Source of the DNA: Microbacterium oleivorans
GTDB taxonomy: Bacteria; Actinomycetota; Actinomycetes; Actinomycetales; Microbacteriaceae
Direction: 5' to 3'
Length of the DNA stretch: 64,000 nucleotides
Assembly (NCBI RefSeq): GCF_023715745.1
Contig: NZ_JAMBOV010000005.1
Coordinates: 124,001 to 188,000, forward strand
Made by a program: the position numbers and the translations under genes. Shown piece by piece: positions 7,422-15,018 of the stretch. Under the pieces are notes generated by a model that searched no databases, was not told where the DNA came from, and saw only the letters and a list, made by a program, of their open reading frames with translations. Each line of letters opens with the position of its first letter. Position 1 is the first letter of the stretch.

Positions 7422-8102
7422 TCACATCGGGGGCATCAGCACCGTGTCGATGAGGTAAACGGTCGCGTTGGCGGTCTGAACGCCACCGCAGATCACCATG
7501 GCCTCGTCGTTGACCATGAGCTCGTCGCCCGAGCCGGTGACCTCGAGGTCGGCGCCCTGAACGGTCGCGTGCGTGCCGACGATCTCGTCGGGCGCGATCT
7601 GGCCGGGGACCACGTGGTAGGTGAGGATCGACGTGAGCGTCTCGGAGTCCGTCTTGAGACCCTCGATGGTCTCGGTGGGGATCTTGGCGAAGGCGTCGTC
7701 GACCGGGGCGAAGACGGTGAACTCGTCACCGTTCAGGGTGTCGACGAGGTTGACGTCGGGGTTCAGCTGACCGCTCACGGCAGCGACGAGCGTCTTGAGC
7801 AGCGGGTTGTTCGATGCCGCGGTGGCCACCGGGTCCTGCGCCATGCCGGCGACCGATCCGGCGCCGTCCGGAACGGCCTCGGCGTAGTCCGCGCAGCCCG
7901 GGCCGACCAGGTTGGCGGCGGGGTCCATCGTGTCCTCGGTCATCTCGGGCGAGGGCGACTCCATCGGAGCCTGCGACGACTCGGTGCCCTCGCTGCTGGT
8001 GCCACCCTCGGGAGCGGAGCTCGACGAGCAGCCGGCGAGAGCGAACGCACCGACCAGCGTCAGAGAGAGTGCTGCGGTCATCTTCTTCTTCGTGCTGAAC
8101 AT
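7422..8102 (-). CDS. Fasciclin-domain lipoprotein (MPT70/83-like)
   Basis: 226 residues. The start at 8102 is fixed by GGAGGA six bases upstream. The signal ends in a lipobox (ALAGC, Cys near residue 23), followed by a Ser/Gly/Glu/Pro-rich spacer to about residue 65. The rest is one fasciclin (FAS1) domain: [15 protein letters not shown] near the H1 motif, [14 protein letters not shown] near the YH motif, and a C-terminal [13 protein letters not shown]. Two Cys (GPGCADY and VICGG) may pair. FAS1 domains mediate adhesion or surface protein contacts. The gene is divergent from a SigK-type sigma factor and its RskA anti-sigma factor, as FAS1 proteins Mpt70/Mpt83 depend on SigK in Mycobacterium tuberculosis, so control by that sigma factor is likely. 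Confidence 0.88.
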   Translation of the reverse strand: MFSTKKKMTAALSLTLVGAFALAGCSSSSAPEGGTSSEGTESSQAPMESPSPEMTEDTMDPAANLVGPGCADYAEAVPDGAGSVAGMAQDPVATAASNNPLLKTLVAAVSGQLNPDVNLVDTLNGDEFTVFAPVDDAFAKIPTETIEGLKTDSETLTSILTYHVVPGQIAPDEIVGTHATVQGADLEVTGSGDELMVNDEAMVICGGVQTANATVYLIDTVLMPPM

Positions 8103-8150
8103 GTTGTCCTCCATGTGTTGGGACCGCCCTCTGCGGCGGCGATGTCTGGT

Positions 8151-8177
8151 CTTCGGAACCACTAGGCAAATGGATTG
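8151..8177 (-). promoter_or_regulatory. Candidate SigK-type promoter of the fasciclin gene
   Basis: On the minus strand CAATCC (8177-8172) and CCGAAG (8156-8151) are 15 bases apart, 48 bases before the fasciclin start. They resemble the SigK elements reported in mycobacteria (CCATCC and CCGAAT). The match is close but the spacing is short, so this is tentative. Confidence 0.35.
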
Positions 8178-8276
8178 CACATTTCCCGAGATTCTTTTTC
8201 GCGGGTTCCGATGAAGCGGATGCCGACGATCACGAAACGCTCTCGATTCCGCTGTTCGCCGGGGTTTCGCGCCCCG

Positions 8277-8304
8277 CCATCCGGGTTCCCGTACGCGGGA
8301 ATGG
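8277..8304 (+). promoter_or_regulatory. Candidate autoregulated promoter / inverted repeat before sigK
   Basis: CCATCC at 8277-8282 equals the SigK -35 consensus and is followed by TTCCCG-TACG-CGGGAA, a perfect 6+4+6 inverted repeat whose right arm includes a GGAATG resembling the -10 end. It ends about 15 bases before the sigK start. It could be a SigK promoter, a binding dyad, or both. Confidence 0.35.
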
Positions 8305-8318
8305 CATGCTGGGGAGTA

Positions 8319-8906
8319 ATGGTTATCGACGGTGTGGACGTCCCCGAGGACGGGCAGTCGGCGGATCACGCCGGCGATCTGCTCGTCCGCATCGCTGACG
8401 GCGACCAAGCGGCTTTCGCCGAGCTCTACGACATGCTGTCGTCGCGTGTGTTCGGCCTCATCCGACGCGTCCTCGTCGACCCGTCCCAGAGTGAGGAAGT
8501 GCTGCAGGAGGTCTTCCTCGAGGTGTGGCAATCCGCTTCCGCCTTCGCTCCGAACAAGGGGCAAGGAAGAAGCTGGATCCTGACGATGGCACATCGTCGG
8601 GCCGTCGACCGGGTGCGCTCAGCTCAATCGAGTGTCGACCGGGATATGCGTGTCGGAGCCCGAGACGCCTACACACAAGAAGAAGGCATCGCCGAGCAGG
8701 TCGAGATGAAGATCGAAGGACGTCGTGTCGTGCGCGCACTTCGGTCTCTGCCCGACCCGCAACGTGAGGCCCTGACCCTCGCGTACTTCGGGGGATACAG
8801 CCAAAGTGAGATTGCGACGCTCCTCGGAGCACCGCTGGGAACGATCAAGACACGCATGCGCGACGGACTGAACCGCCTACGACAGGAGATGGGGGTGACA
8901 CTGTGA
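8319..8906 (+). CDS. sigK: ECF RNA polymerase sigma factor SigK
   Basis: 195 residues, ATG preceded by GGGGAG. Region 2 spans about residues 20-90 ([20 protein letters not shown], then the [12 protein letters not shown] core-binding and -10 region). Region 4 spans about 135-190 ([23 protein letters not shown] helix-turn-helix, [15 protein letters not shown]). The chain end overlaps the anti-sigma gene by four bases (GTGA), the standard coupling for a sigma/anti-sigma pair. Identity as SigK rests on the RskA-type partner and the adjacent fasciclin lipoprotein gene. It should direct polymerase to a small cell-surface regulon when RskA is degraded. Confidence 0.88.
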   Translation: MVIDGVDVPEDGQSADHAGDLLVRIADGDQAAFAELYDMLSSRVFGLIRRVLVDPSQSEEVLQEVFLEVWQSASAFAPNKGQGRSWILTMAHRRAVDRVRSAQSSVDRDMRVGARDAYTQEEGIAEQVEMKIEGRRVVRALRSLPDPQREALTLAYFGGYSQSEIATLLGAPLGTIKTRMRDGLNRLRQEMGVTL

Positions 8907-9754
8907 ACGAGAAGGAGTTCGCTGAGCTTTCGGCAGGGCACGCGCTCGCTGCGCTGTCCCCGGAGGACGAGCGCGCGTACCACGAAGCGCTGGCCGCCCA
9001 CCCTGAATGGCAGGACCAGGTCGACCTCGACGCGCAGGTCGCCGGTTTCCTCGCCGAAGGCGCGGGCGAAGAAGCCCCGCCGGTGGAGATCCGTGCGCGA
9101 CTGCTCGCGCAGATCAGTGGGATGCCGCAGCTCGGGGCGCCTGCTGTGGCCGCTGAGCCTGCGGGCGACGATGTTGCTGTCGCTGAGCCAGCTGTTGCGT
9201 CCGAGACCGCTGTCGCCTCCGAGCCTGCCGCCGGGGAGGAACCTCGCGAGCACGTGGTCGCGGGACCGTCGACTGAGGCGATCCAGACCGTGGAGCGCCG
9301 AACCTGGACCCGTGGACTGTTCGCCCTCGTGGCTTCGGCCGCCCTGCTGGTCGGCGTCGGCTGGGGTGTCGGCTCGCTCGTCGAGCGCGCCCGCACGCCG
9401 ATCGAGGTTCAGGCGCTCGAGCAGATCGAGTCCGCACCCGACGCGCAGACGGTCACCGGTCAGTTCGCCGACGGCGGCGAGGCCGTCCTGCACTGGTCGG
9501 ACGAGCTCGACAAGGTCGTTCTCACCACCGACGACGCCCCCGAGATCCCTGCGGACCGCTCGTTCGAGCTGTGGTTCGTTCGCGGCGACCAGCCGATCTC
9601 GGCGGGGGTGTTCGACCCGTCCGACGAGGTCACCGCGCTGCTGTCGGGCGAGTTCGAGCCGGGTGACGTGATCGCTGTGACGGTCGAGCAGAAGGGCGGA
9701 TCGCCTGACGGTTCGCCCACCACCGACCCGATCATCACGATCCCCACCGCCTGA
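8903..9754 (+). CDS. rskA: Anti-sigma-K factor RskA
   Basis: 283 residues from a GTG overlapping the sigK stop. The N-terminal ~75 residues hold the cytosolic sigma-binding domain (ELSAGHALAALSPEDE, the usual RskA opening). An Ala/Glu/Pro-rich linker runs to about residue 135, one membrane helix covers about 137-159 (GLFALVASAALLVGVGWG), and the outside RskA domain follows with SFELWFVRGD and SAGVFDPSD blocks. Known family behaviour: it holds SigK at the membrane until site-1/site-2 proteolysis releases it. The linker is unusually long and repetitive (EPAVASETAVASEPA). No zinc-binding HxxxCxxC motif is present, as expected for RskA. Confidence 0.87.
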   Translation: MNEKEFAELSAGHALAALSPEDERAYHEALAAHPEWQDQVDLDAQVAGFLAEGAGEEAPPVEIRARLLAQISGMPQLGAPAVAAEPAGDDVAVAEPAVASETAVASEPAAGEEPREHVVAGPSTEAIQTVERRTWTRGLFALVASAALLVGVGWGVGSLVERARTPIEVQALEQIESAPDAQTVTGQFADGGEAVLHWSDELDKVVLTTDDAPEIPADRSFELWFVRGDQPISAGVFDPSDEVTALLSGEFEPGDVIAVTVEQKGGSPDGSPTTDPIITIPTA

Positions 9755-9798
9755 CTCGTTGCGCTGCTCGGCGCTGCGGTGCGGGGTAGCCTGGAGCG

Positions 9799-10437
9799 AT
9801 GTCTGACGCGTCCCGCGACTTCCACAAGCCGGTCCGCCGTTCCCCCGACTCGTTCGATCGAAACTTCGCCGCGGACGATCCCGCCGAGGCCAGCCGCGTG
9901 GCGCACGCCACGGCATCCGCTTTGCTGTCCCGGGTGCGCGAACAGCCGCACGACGAGGTCATCGACCGGCTCGTGACGTTCACCGACGCGCACGGCATCG
10001 CGACCATCGCGGAGCTGTGGGCGCAGTCGCCGGCCAGGTCGCTGCCCGGCGCGCTGTGGCGGCTGTACCTGCTGCAGCTGATGATCCACGACGATCCCGC
10101 GACGTCCGCGCTGCTGTACGAGCGCGGCCGCACGCGCCTGTCGTCGGCCGATGTCGTCATCGCAGGCGCGCCGACGCCGGCCAGTCCCGACGAGCTCGTG
10201 TCGCTCATCGACCTGATCCTGCGAGGGGTCTTCGCGGGCGACTTCGCGCTCGCGCTCGAGCGCGCGGCGGCCTTCTCGCGCGTCGTCTCGGCGGGCGCGA
10301 CCGATCTGGCCGACGACTACGACGAGAGCGAGCCGGGACGGGCGTCGCAGTTCACCACGCGGGCCCTGCGCCTCGACACGTACGCCGGAGATCTCACGGC
10401 GGCGGCGGCACTGTGGCGCCGCGATGGCCTGACCTGA
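9799..10437 (+). CDS. Conserved actinobacterial protein of unknown function
   Basis: 212 residues, ATG start. I do not recognise an enzyme motif. The sequence is Ala/Leu/Asp-rich and almost all helical (ASRVAHATASALLSRV, LPGALWRLYLLQLMI, LVSLIDLILRGVFAGDFALALERAAAF), with no signal peptide or membrane span, so a soluble all-helix repeat-like fold is likely. The C-terminal part (FTTRALRLDTYAGDLTAAAALWRRDGL) looks like a helical hairpin. It follows rskA by 44 bases on the same strand and could be read through from it. Homologues in Microbacteriaceae sometimes carry an RNA polymerase beta label, which nothing in the sequence supports. Confidence 0.65.
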   Translation: MSDASRDFHKPVRRSPDSFDRNFAADDPAEASRVAHATASALLSRVREQPHDEVIDRLVTFTDAHGIATIAELWAQSPARSLPGALWRLYLLQLMIHDDPATSALLYERGRTRLSSADVVIAGAPTPASPDELVSLIDLILRGVFAGDFALALERAAAFSRVVSAGATDLADDYDESEPGRASQFTTRALRLDTYAGDLTAAAALWRRDGLT

Positions 10438-10449
10438 GCCCGGGTACGA

Positions 10450-10556
10450 AAGTGCCGGGCCGCAGAACGCCTCTCGGCGCGTGGCCGCTCGCAGCGGCTG
10501 AAGATGGAGCCCGGGGTTACTGCGGCCCGGCTAAGACAGTGTAACGGAGGGGCTCC
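10450..10556. ncRNA. Candidate structured RNA region (two interlocking pairings)
   Basis: A perfect 12-bp pair, GCCGGGCCGCAG (10454-10465) with CTGCGGCCCGGC (10520-10531), encloses ~54 bases that hold small hairpins (CGCC..GGCG and GCCGCT..AGCGGC). A second pair, GGAGCCC..GTTAC (about 10506-10520) with GTAAC..GGGCTCC (about 10541-10556), crosses the first, as in a pseudoknot or a switch. On the minus strand TACACT precedes the outer stem and ACTTTCG follows it, so a minus-strand RNA of ~85 nt is possible; on the + strand the first part could simply end the upstream gene. It lacks the GGAAGGAAGCAGCC signature of SRP RNA. No known family recognised. Confidence 0.35.
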
Positions 10557-10620
10557 CGGGGTATTCCTCCCGGTCGGCGATTTCGCTGCGGCCGGGCGTG
10601 TCGGGGCGCGTGCCGTGTGC

Positions 10621-10707
10621 GCGTGCGCGGATGCGATGGATGCGCGGCGACAGGCGGCATCCGCGGGTCTCCTGGCGGCATGTCGCGCGGGATCTGTTGC
10701 ATCCGCG
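10621..10707 (-). repeat. Palindromic repeat copy A (inverted orientation)
   Basis: About 87 bases of an imperfect palindrome found five times in this region. On the minus strand it starts CGCGGATGCAACAGATC and ends near GCATCCATCGCATCCGCG. The outer arms GCGGATGC and GCATCCGC pair, with an inner CGACA/TGTCG stem. It lies 40 bases before pabC and is the only copy in this orientation. Confidence 0.8.
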
Positions 10708-10747
10708 AACGACGCCCGTGACGGGTGCCGCCGCGTAGGCTCAACGC

Positions 10748-11632
10748 ATGGCCTGGCGCTTCGCTCTCATGATCGACCCCGCGGCATCCGACGATGCGCG
10801 CACCGACTTCGCCGACACCTTCACCGAGGTGGATCCGTCGGCCCCCGCGCTGACCGTGGGCGAGCTGAGCACGCAGCGCGGCGACGGGATCTTCGAGTCG
10901 ATCGGCGTCGTTGAAGGGCACGCGCAGGAAGTCGAGCCTCACCTCGAGCGTCTCGCGCACTCGGCGGAGATCTGCGAGCTGCCGGCGCCGAATCTGGCGC
11001 AGTGGCGCGAGGCGATCCGGCGCGCGCAGGCCGCGTCGGGGGAGGGTGAGGCGGTCATCAAGCTGATCCTGAGCCGGGGCGTCGAGCACGGCCCGACCCC
11101 GACCGCGTGGGTGACGGTGGCGCCGGCGGCGGACTTCACGACGCCGCGCACCGAGGGCATCGCGGTGGCGGTGCTCGACCGCGGGTACAGCATCGATCTG
11201 CCGGGGCGGGCGCCGTGGCTGCTGCTCGGGGCGAAGACGCTGTCGTACGCGGTGAACATGGCCGCGATCCGCGAGGCGAAGCGCCGTGGAGCGGACGACG
11301 CCGTCTTCGTGAGCTCCGACGGTTTCGTGCTCGAGGCGCCGACCGCGTCGCTGATCATCCGGCGGGGTGACACGTTCGTGACGCCGGCGCCGAACGGCGG
11401 CATTCTGCACGGGACGACCCAGCTGAGCCTGTTCGAGCACCTCGCGGCACAGGGATTCGAGACCGCCTACGAGACGCTGCCCGTGTCGGCCCTGTACGAC
11501 GCGGATGCCGCCTGGCTCGTCTCGAGCGTGCGCCTGGCGGCCCCCATCACCGCCGTCGACGACCGCCCCCTCGCTGTCGACGCCGAGCTCACCGCATCCT
11601 TCAACCAGTACCTGCTCAGCCCGCGCGACTGA
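10748..11632 (+). CDS. pabC: Aminodeoxychorismate lyase (class IV PLP aminotransferase fold)
   Basis: 294 residues. It belongs to the branched-chain-aminotransferase/PabC fold: RGDGIFESIGVVEG near residue 40 binds the substrate end, the PLP lysine is in LLLGAKTLSYAVNM near residue 160-170, EAPTASLII near 198 and the phosphate-binding GILHGTTQ near 218. The likely reaction is elimination of pyruvate from 4-amino-4-deoxychorismate, giving p-aminobenzoate for folate. D-amino-acid or branched-chain aminotransferases share the fold, but the length and the order of motifs fit PabC best. It stands alone and is flanked on both sides by copies of a palindromic repeat. Confidence 0.8.
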   Translation: MAWRFALMIDPAASDDARTDFADTFTEVDPSAPALTVGELSTQRGDGIFESIGVVEGHAQEVEPHLERLAHSAEICELPAPNLAQWREAIRRAQAASGEGEAVIKLILSRGVEHGPTPTAWVTVAPAADFTTPRTEGIAVAVLDRGYSIDLPGRAPWLLLGAKTLSYAVNMAAIREAKRRGADDAVFVSSDGFVLEAPTASLIIRRGDTFVTPAPNGGILHGTTQLSLFEHLAAQGFETAYETLPVSALYDADAAWLVSSVRLAAPITAVDDRPLAVDAELTASFNQYLLSPRD

Positions 11633-11656
11633 CGTCGCGAGCGGCCGCGCCGCTGT

Positions 11657-11740
11657 GCGCGGATGCAAGAGATCGCGCCCGACGCGCCGCGCTTCGCGCC
11701 GCGGATGCCGCGTGTCGCCTCGCATCCATTGCATCCGCGC
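11657..11740 (+). repeat. Palindromic repeat copy B
   Basis: Starts GCGCGGATGCAAGAGATC and ends CCATTGCATCCGCGC, 24 bases after pabC. Outer arms pair (GCGGATGCAA/TTGCATCCGC, perfect). The central part differs most from the other copies but keeps the GCCGCGTGTCGCC block. Confidence 0.85.
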
Positions 11741-11784
11741 ACGCGCCTGCCGCCTGACCGCGTCACCCCCCCCCGAGCCCGTCA

Positions 11785-11865
11785 GCCGATGCACCAGATC
11801 GCGCGCGACACGCTGCCGATCCGGCCGCGGATGCCGCGTGTTGCCTCGCATCCATTGCATCCGCG
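11785..11865 (+). repeat. Palindromic repeat copy C
   Basis: Starts with a decayed left arm (CCGATGCACCAGATC) and ends CCATTGCATCCGCG. The right half is nearly identical to copy B, separated from it by 44 bases that contain a run of nine C. It lies 56 bases past the end of the endonuclease-domain gene. Confidence 0.8.
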
Positions 11866-11921
11866 TACGCGGATCAGGACGCGCGCGCGAGCGCCGCCAG
11901 GATCGCGCGCTCGACGAGGTC

Positions 11922-12686
11922 TCAGTCGTGCAGCACCATCGCGTAGTCGAACCGCAGGGTCGTGTAGCCCCACATCGCCGCGTTCGCGTCGCGGACGAGG
12001 TCCTTGTGCCGCAGCGACTCGCTGTCGTGGTTCTCCCGCCCGTCGACCTCGACGATGATCCGATCGCCGATCAGCGCATCCACGACACCGACACCCGCGA
12101 TGCGCACCTGGGTCCGCACCGTCAGGTCGAGGCCGCGCAGCCGCCACCGCAGGAGCGACTCGAGTCCGCTGTCGGCGTCATCACGACTGAGCGACATCGC
12201 CTCGCGGGCGGCTGAGTTGAGATTCTGCGCGAGCCATCGCATGTCGTCGCCGTCCAGCATCCGCTGCCGTCGCGCCGACTCGAAGGCGACGAAGAACGTC
12301 TCGACGCCGCGACACAGCAGGATCTGTCGCAGCACACGAGGGAGCGACGGCTCGCGGCGCGACTCGCCCACCCCGGGAGCGTCCCAGTGCTCGGTGCACG
12401 CACAGTCCGCGTCGTAGGAGCGCCCGCCCGGCCGCATCCACACATGCGGAGACGCCTCGTCTCCCAGCACCCACAGCCCGCGGTGCCGCGCCGCCGTCAC
12501 ACACGCCATCGCCCCGCCGTGATGCGCGATCGCCACCGCCTCGGCGCACGCCGCCGGAGGCACGAACACCCCGACTCGCAACCGCCGCAGCTCACCCGTC
12601 CGCAACGCGCGCTGCACCCGCCGCAGCGACCAGCCACCGTCGAGCAGCTGCCGCAGTCGGAGGATCGGATGCCGGAGCTCGCACAT
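11922..12686 (-). CDS. AbiEi-like N-terminal and DUF559 (Vsr-like) endonuclease domain protein
   Basis: 254 residues from ATG 12686; longer frames upstream run into repeats and pstB shadow. The C-terminal ~100 residues fit DUF559, a PD-(D/E)XK/Vsr-like nuclease fold: VDALIGDRIIVEVDGRENHD near 205-225 gives the D...ExD active-site pair, followed by KDLVRDANAAMWGYTTLRF. The N-terminal part (LLDGGWSLRRVQRALRTGELRRLRVGVFV) resembles the winged helix of AbiEi-type antitoxin-like proteins. Such proteins are common in actinobacteria and mostly uncharacterised. Copies of an 85-bp palindrome lie on both sides of the gene. Role unknown; DNA nicking or repair-like activity is an inference from fold only. 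Confidence 0.75.
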   Translation of the reverse strand: MCELRHPILRLRQLLDGGWSLRRVQRALRTGELRRLRVGVFVPPAACAEAVAIAHHGGAMACVTAARHRGLWVLGDEASPHVWMRPGGRSYDADCACTEHWDAPGVGESRREPSLPRVLRQILLCRGVETFFVAFESARRQRMLDGDDMRWLAQNLNSAAREAMSLSRDDADSGLESLLRWRLRGLDLTVRTQVRIAGVGVVDALIGDRIIVEVDGRENHDSESLRHKDLVRDANAAMWGYTTLRFDYAMVLHD

Positions 12687-12776
12687 CCCCCGATCGTCGC
12701 CGCGCCGGTCGTCCCCGCATCCGGCAGGCCGGCAGATGGGGACAGCCCCCGAAGCCCGCCCTTCGGGGAGGAACCC

Positions 12777-12861
12777 GCGCGCGGATGCAACAGATCCGCC
12801 ACGACACCCCGCCTCAGACCGAATGGATGCCGCGTGTCGCCCGACATCCATTGCATCCGCG
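12777..12861 (+). repeat. Palindromic repeat copy D
   Basis: Starts GCGCGCGGATGCAACAGATC and ends CATTGCATCCGCG. Outer 10-bp arms are perfect; an inner CGACAC/GTGTCG stem adds to it. It lies 90 bases upstream of the endonuclease-domain gene. Confidence 0.88.
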
Positions 12862-12906
12862 TACGCACCCTGCCCGCAATAGCCGGCGCCCTCCTGCGGC
12901 GCCCCC

Positions 12907-12991
12907 GCGCGCGTATGCAACAGATCCGCCGCGACACCCCGCCTCAGACCGAATGGAAGCGGCGTGTCGCCCGGCATCCATTGCATCCGCG
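12907..12991 (+). repeat. Palindromic repeat copy E
   Basis: Nearly identical to copy D over its full length, including the unpaired centre CCTCAGACCGAATGGA, and in the same orientation 130 bases further on. The strong identity of the loop region, not only the stems, points to recent duplication. Confidence 0.88.
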
Positions 12992-13033
12992 CACGCACCC
13001 CACCCGCGAAGGCGAACAGCCCGCCCCACCCAC

Positions 13034-13077
13034 ACAAAGAACGCGCCGGCACGGAACCCGAATCCGTGCCGGCGCGT
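13034..13077 (-). terminator. Terminator of the pst operon
   Basis: A perfect 15-bp stem (ACGCGCCGGCACGGA with its complement, 7-base loop) 38 bases after the pstB stop, followed on the minus strand by TCTTTGTGTG. It also insulates the pst operon from the repeat region. Confidence 0.8.
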
Positions 13078-13114
13078 GTGCGGCGTCGCTGGCCCCCCGG
13101 CCGCGACGCGCGTG

Positions 13115-13894
13115 TCATCCGAAGCGGCCCGAGACGTAGTCCTCGGTGGCCTGGACGGACGGCTTGGTGAAGATGGTGCCGGTCTCGTCGTACTCGATGA
13201 GCTTGCCGGGCTTGCCGGTGCCGGCGATGTTGAAGAACGCCGTCTTGTCCGAGACGCGCGACGCCTGCTGCATGTTGTGCGTAACGATGACGATCGTGTA
13301 CTCGCTCTTGAGCTCCTGGATGAGCTCCTCGATCGCGAAGGTCGAGATCGGGTCGAGGGCCGAGCAGGGCTCGTCCATCAGCAGTACGTCGGGGGAGACG
13401 GCGATCGCGCGCGCGATGCACAGGCGCTGCTGCTGACCGCCCGACAGGCCCGAGCCGGGTTTCTCGAGCCGGTCCTTGACCTCGTTCCAGAGGTTCGCGC
13501 CGCGCAGCGACTTCTCGACGAGGGCGTCGGCGTCGGACTTCGAGATGCGCGAGTTGTTGAGCTTCACACCGGCCAGCACGTTGTCGCGGATCGACATCGT
13601 CGGGAACGGGTTCGGGCGCTGGAAGACCATGCCGATCTGCCGGCGCACGAGCACCGGGTCGACGCCCTGCCCGTAGAGGTCCTCGCCGTCGAGCAGGACC
13701 TCACCCTCGACGCGCGCGCCGGGGATGACCTCGTGCATGCGATTCAGCGTGCGCAGGAACGTGGACTTGCCGCATCCGGACGGGCCGATGAAGGCCGTCA
13801 CGCTGCGGGGCTCGATGTCGAGGGACACGCCCTCCACGGCGAGGAAGTCGCTGTAGTAGACGTTCAGGTCGTTGACTTCGATGCTCTTGGACAC
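13115..13894 (-). CDS. pstB: Phosphate ABC transporter ATP-binding protein PstB
   Basis: 259 residues from a GTG start 30 bases after pstA. All ABC ATPase motifs are present: Walker [10 protein letters not shown] at 37-45, Q-loop in [11 protein letters not shown] near 86, signature LSGGQQQR near 150, Walker [12 protein letters not shown] near 170, and the switch His in IVTHNMQQA near 204. The FQRPNPFP and [12 protein letters not shown] blocks are characteristic of PstB rather than other importers. It powers high-affinity phosphate import by PstA/PstC. Last gene of the pstSCAB operon, ending at a strong terminator. Confidence 0.95.
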   Translation of the reverse strand: MSKSIEVNDLNVYYSDFLAVEGVSLDIEPRSVTAFIGPSGCGKSTFLRTLNRMHEVIPGARVEGEVLLDGEDLYGQGVDPVLVRRQIGMVFQRPNPFPTMSIRDNVLAGVKLNNSRISKSDADALVEKSLRGANLWNEVKDRLEKPGSGLSGGQQQRLCIARAIAVSPDVLLMDEPCSALDPISTFAIEELIQELKSEYTIVIVTHNMQQASRVSDKTAFFNIAGTGKPGKLIEYDETGTIFTKPSVQATEDYVSGRFG

Positions 13895-13923
13895 TTCGGG
13901 TGCTTTCTGTCGGATGCCGCGGG

Positions 13924-15018
13924 TCAGCGGCCGAACTTGGGGGCGAACTTCTTCGCGACGAAGCGTGCGATGAGGTTCAGCGCCATGACGATGATGATGA
14001 GGGTGAGCGCGCCCGCCCAGGCGCGCTCGAGCGCCGCCGGGACGTTGGTGCCGGGGTTCTGGAACTGGTCGTAGACGAACACCGGCAGCGTCATCATCGG
14101 GCCGTCGAACGCGTCCATGTTGAGCGACTGGGTGAAGCCGGCTGTCAGCAGCAGCGGCGCGGTCTCGCCGATGACACGCGAGATCGACAGCATGATGCCG
14201 GTCGTGATGCCCGCGACGGATGTCGGGAGGACGACCTTGACGATGGTCAGCCACTTCGGCACGCCGAGGGCGTAGCTCGCCTCGCGCAGCTCGTTGGGCA
14301 CCAGGCGCAGCATCTCCTCGCTGGAGCGCACGACGACCGGGATCATCAGCACCGAGAGCGCGAGCGAACCCATGAAGCCGGTGTTGAGCCCGGGCCCGTA
14401 GAGCAGCGCGCAGACGGCGACGATGAACAGACCCGCCACGATCGAGGGGATGCCGGTCATGACGTCGACGAAGAAGGTGATGGCCTTCGCCAGGCGTCCG
14501 CGGCCGTACTCGACGAGGTAGATCGAGGTCATGAGACCGATCGGCACCGAGATGAGCGCCGCCCACCCGGTGACGATGAGCGTGCCCCAGATCGCGTGGA
14601 TGGCCCCGCCGCCCTCGCCGACGACGTTGCGCATCGAGTACGAGAAGAACATCGGGTCGAAGCGCGCGATGCCGTTGACGATGACCGTGAACAGCAGCGA
14701 GATGAGCGGCAGCAGCGCGATCGTGAAGGCGATCGAGACGAGCACCGTCGCGAGACGGTCGGCGGCCCGTCGGCGCGTCTCGACGACGCTCGAGAGGATC
14801 ACGAGCACGATCGCGAACAGCACCACGCCGAGGAAGACGGCCGCGGCGATGTTGAAGTCCGCGACGTCGCCGCCACCGTTGATGATGGCGAAGAACACGC
14901 TCGACAGGGCGAGGGCACCGGCCAGCAGCACCCACGGCATCCACTTGGGCAGCTGACCCGCGGTGAGCGAATTGCCCACCGGCGTGGGGGTCGCGGAGCG
15001 GGTGAGAGTCGTCGTCAT
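13924..15018 (-). CDS. pstA: Phosphate ABC transporter permease PstA
   Basis: 364 residues. The start at 15018 shares one base with the pstC stop (TGATG), so the two permeases are translated as a pair. Several membrane helices are visible, beginning with two near residues 25-85. The binding-protein-dependent transport domain follows, with the EAA loop around [22 protein letters not shown] and [12 protein letters not shown] downstream. The N-terminal ~120 residues before the core are longer than in many PstA proteins and add extra hydrophobic segments. Forms the channel with PstC. Confidence 0.93.
   Translation of the reverse strand: MTTTLTRSATPTPVGNSLTAGQLPKWMPWVLLAGALALSSVFFAIINGGGDVADFNIAAAVFLGVVLFAIVLVILSSVVETRRRAADRLATVLVSIAFTIALLPLISLLFTVIVNGIARFDPMFFSYSMRNVVGEGGGAIHAIWGTLIVTGWAALISVPIGLMTSIYLVEYGRGRLAKAITFFVDVMTGIPSIVAGLFIVAVCALLYGPGLNTGFMGSLALSVLMIPVVVRSSEEMLRLVPNELREASYALGVPKWLTIVKVVLPTSVAGITTGIMLSISRVIGETAPLLLTAGFTQSLNMDAFDGPMMTLPVFVYDQFQNPGTNVPAALERAWAGALTLIIIVMALNLIARFVAKKFAPKFGR

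Larger units (their letters stand above)
12687..13114. other. Gene-free stretch holding repeats D and E and the pstB terminator
   Basis: About 430 bases between the endonuclease-domain gene and pstB, which are both read on the minus strand. Besides the two repeat copies and the terminator at 13034-13077, a short hairpin (AGCCCGCCCTTCGGGGAGG region near 12752-12771) is visible. No coding sequence with a ribosome site was found. Confidence 0.6.

Noticed and set aside
10450-10556. SRP (4.5S) RNA or RNase P RNA
   Set aside because: The conserved SRP tetraloop region and RNase P signature words are absent, and the size does not fit RNase P.
10621-12991. CRISPR array
   Set aside because: The five copies are irregularly spaced, palindromic over 85 bases, in mixed orientation and separated by genes. 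No cas genes are present.
12694-13421. Longer minus-strand version of the endonuclease-domain protein
   Set aside because: The extension runs through repeats D and E, the pst terminator and an antisense-frame part of pstB, so it is not a real N-terminus.
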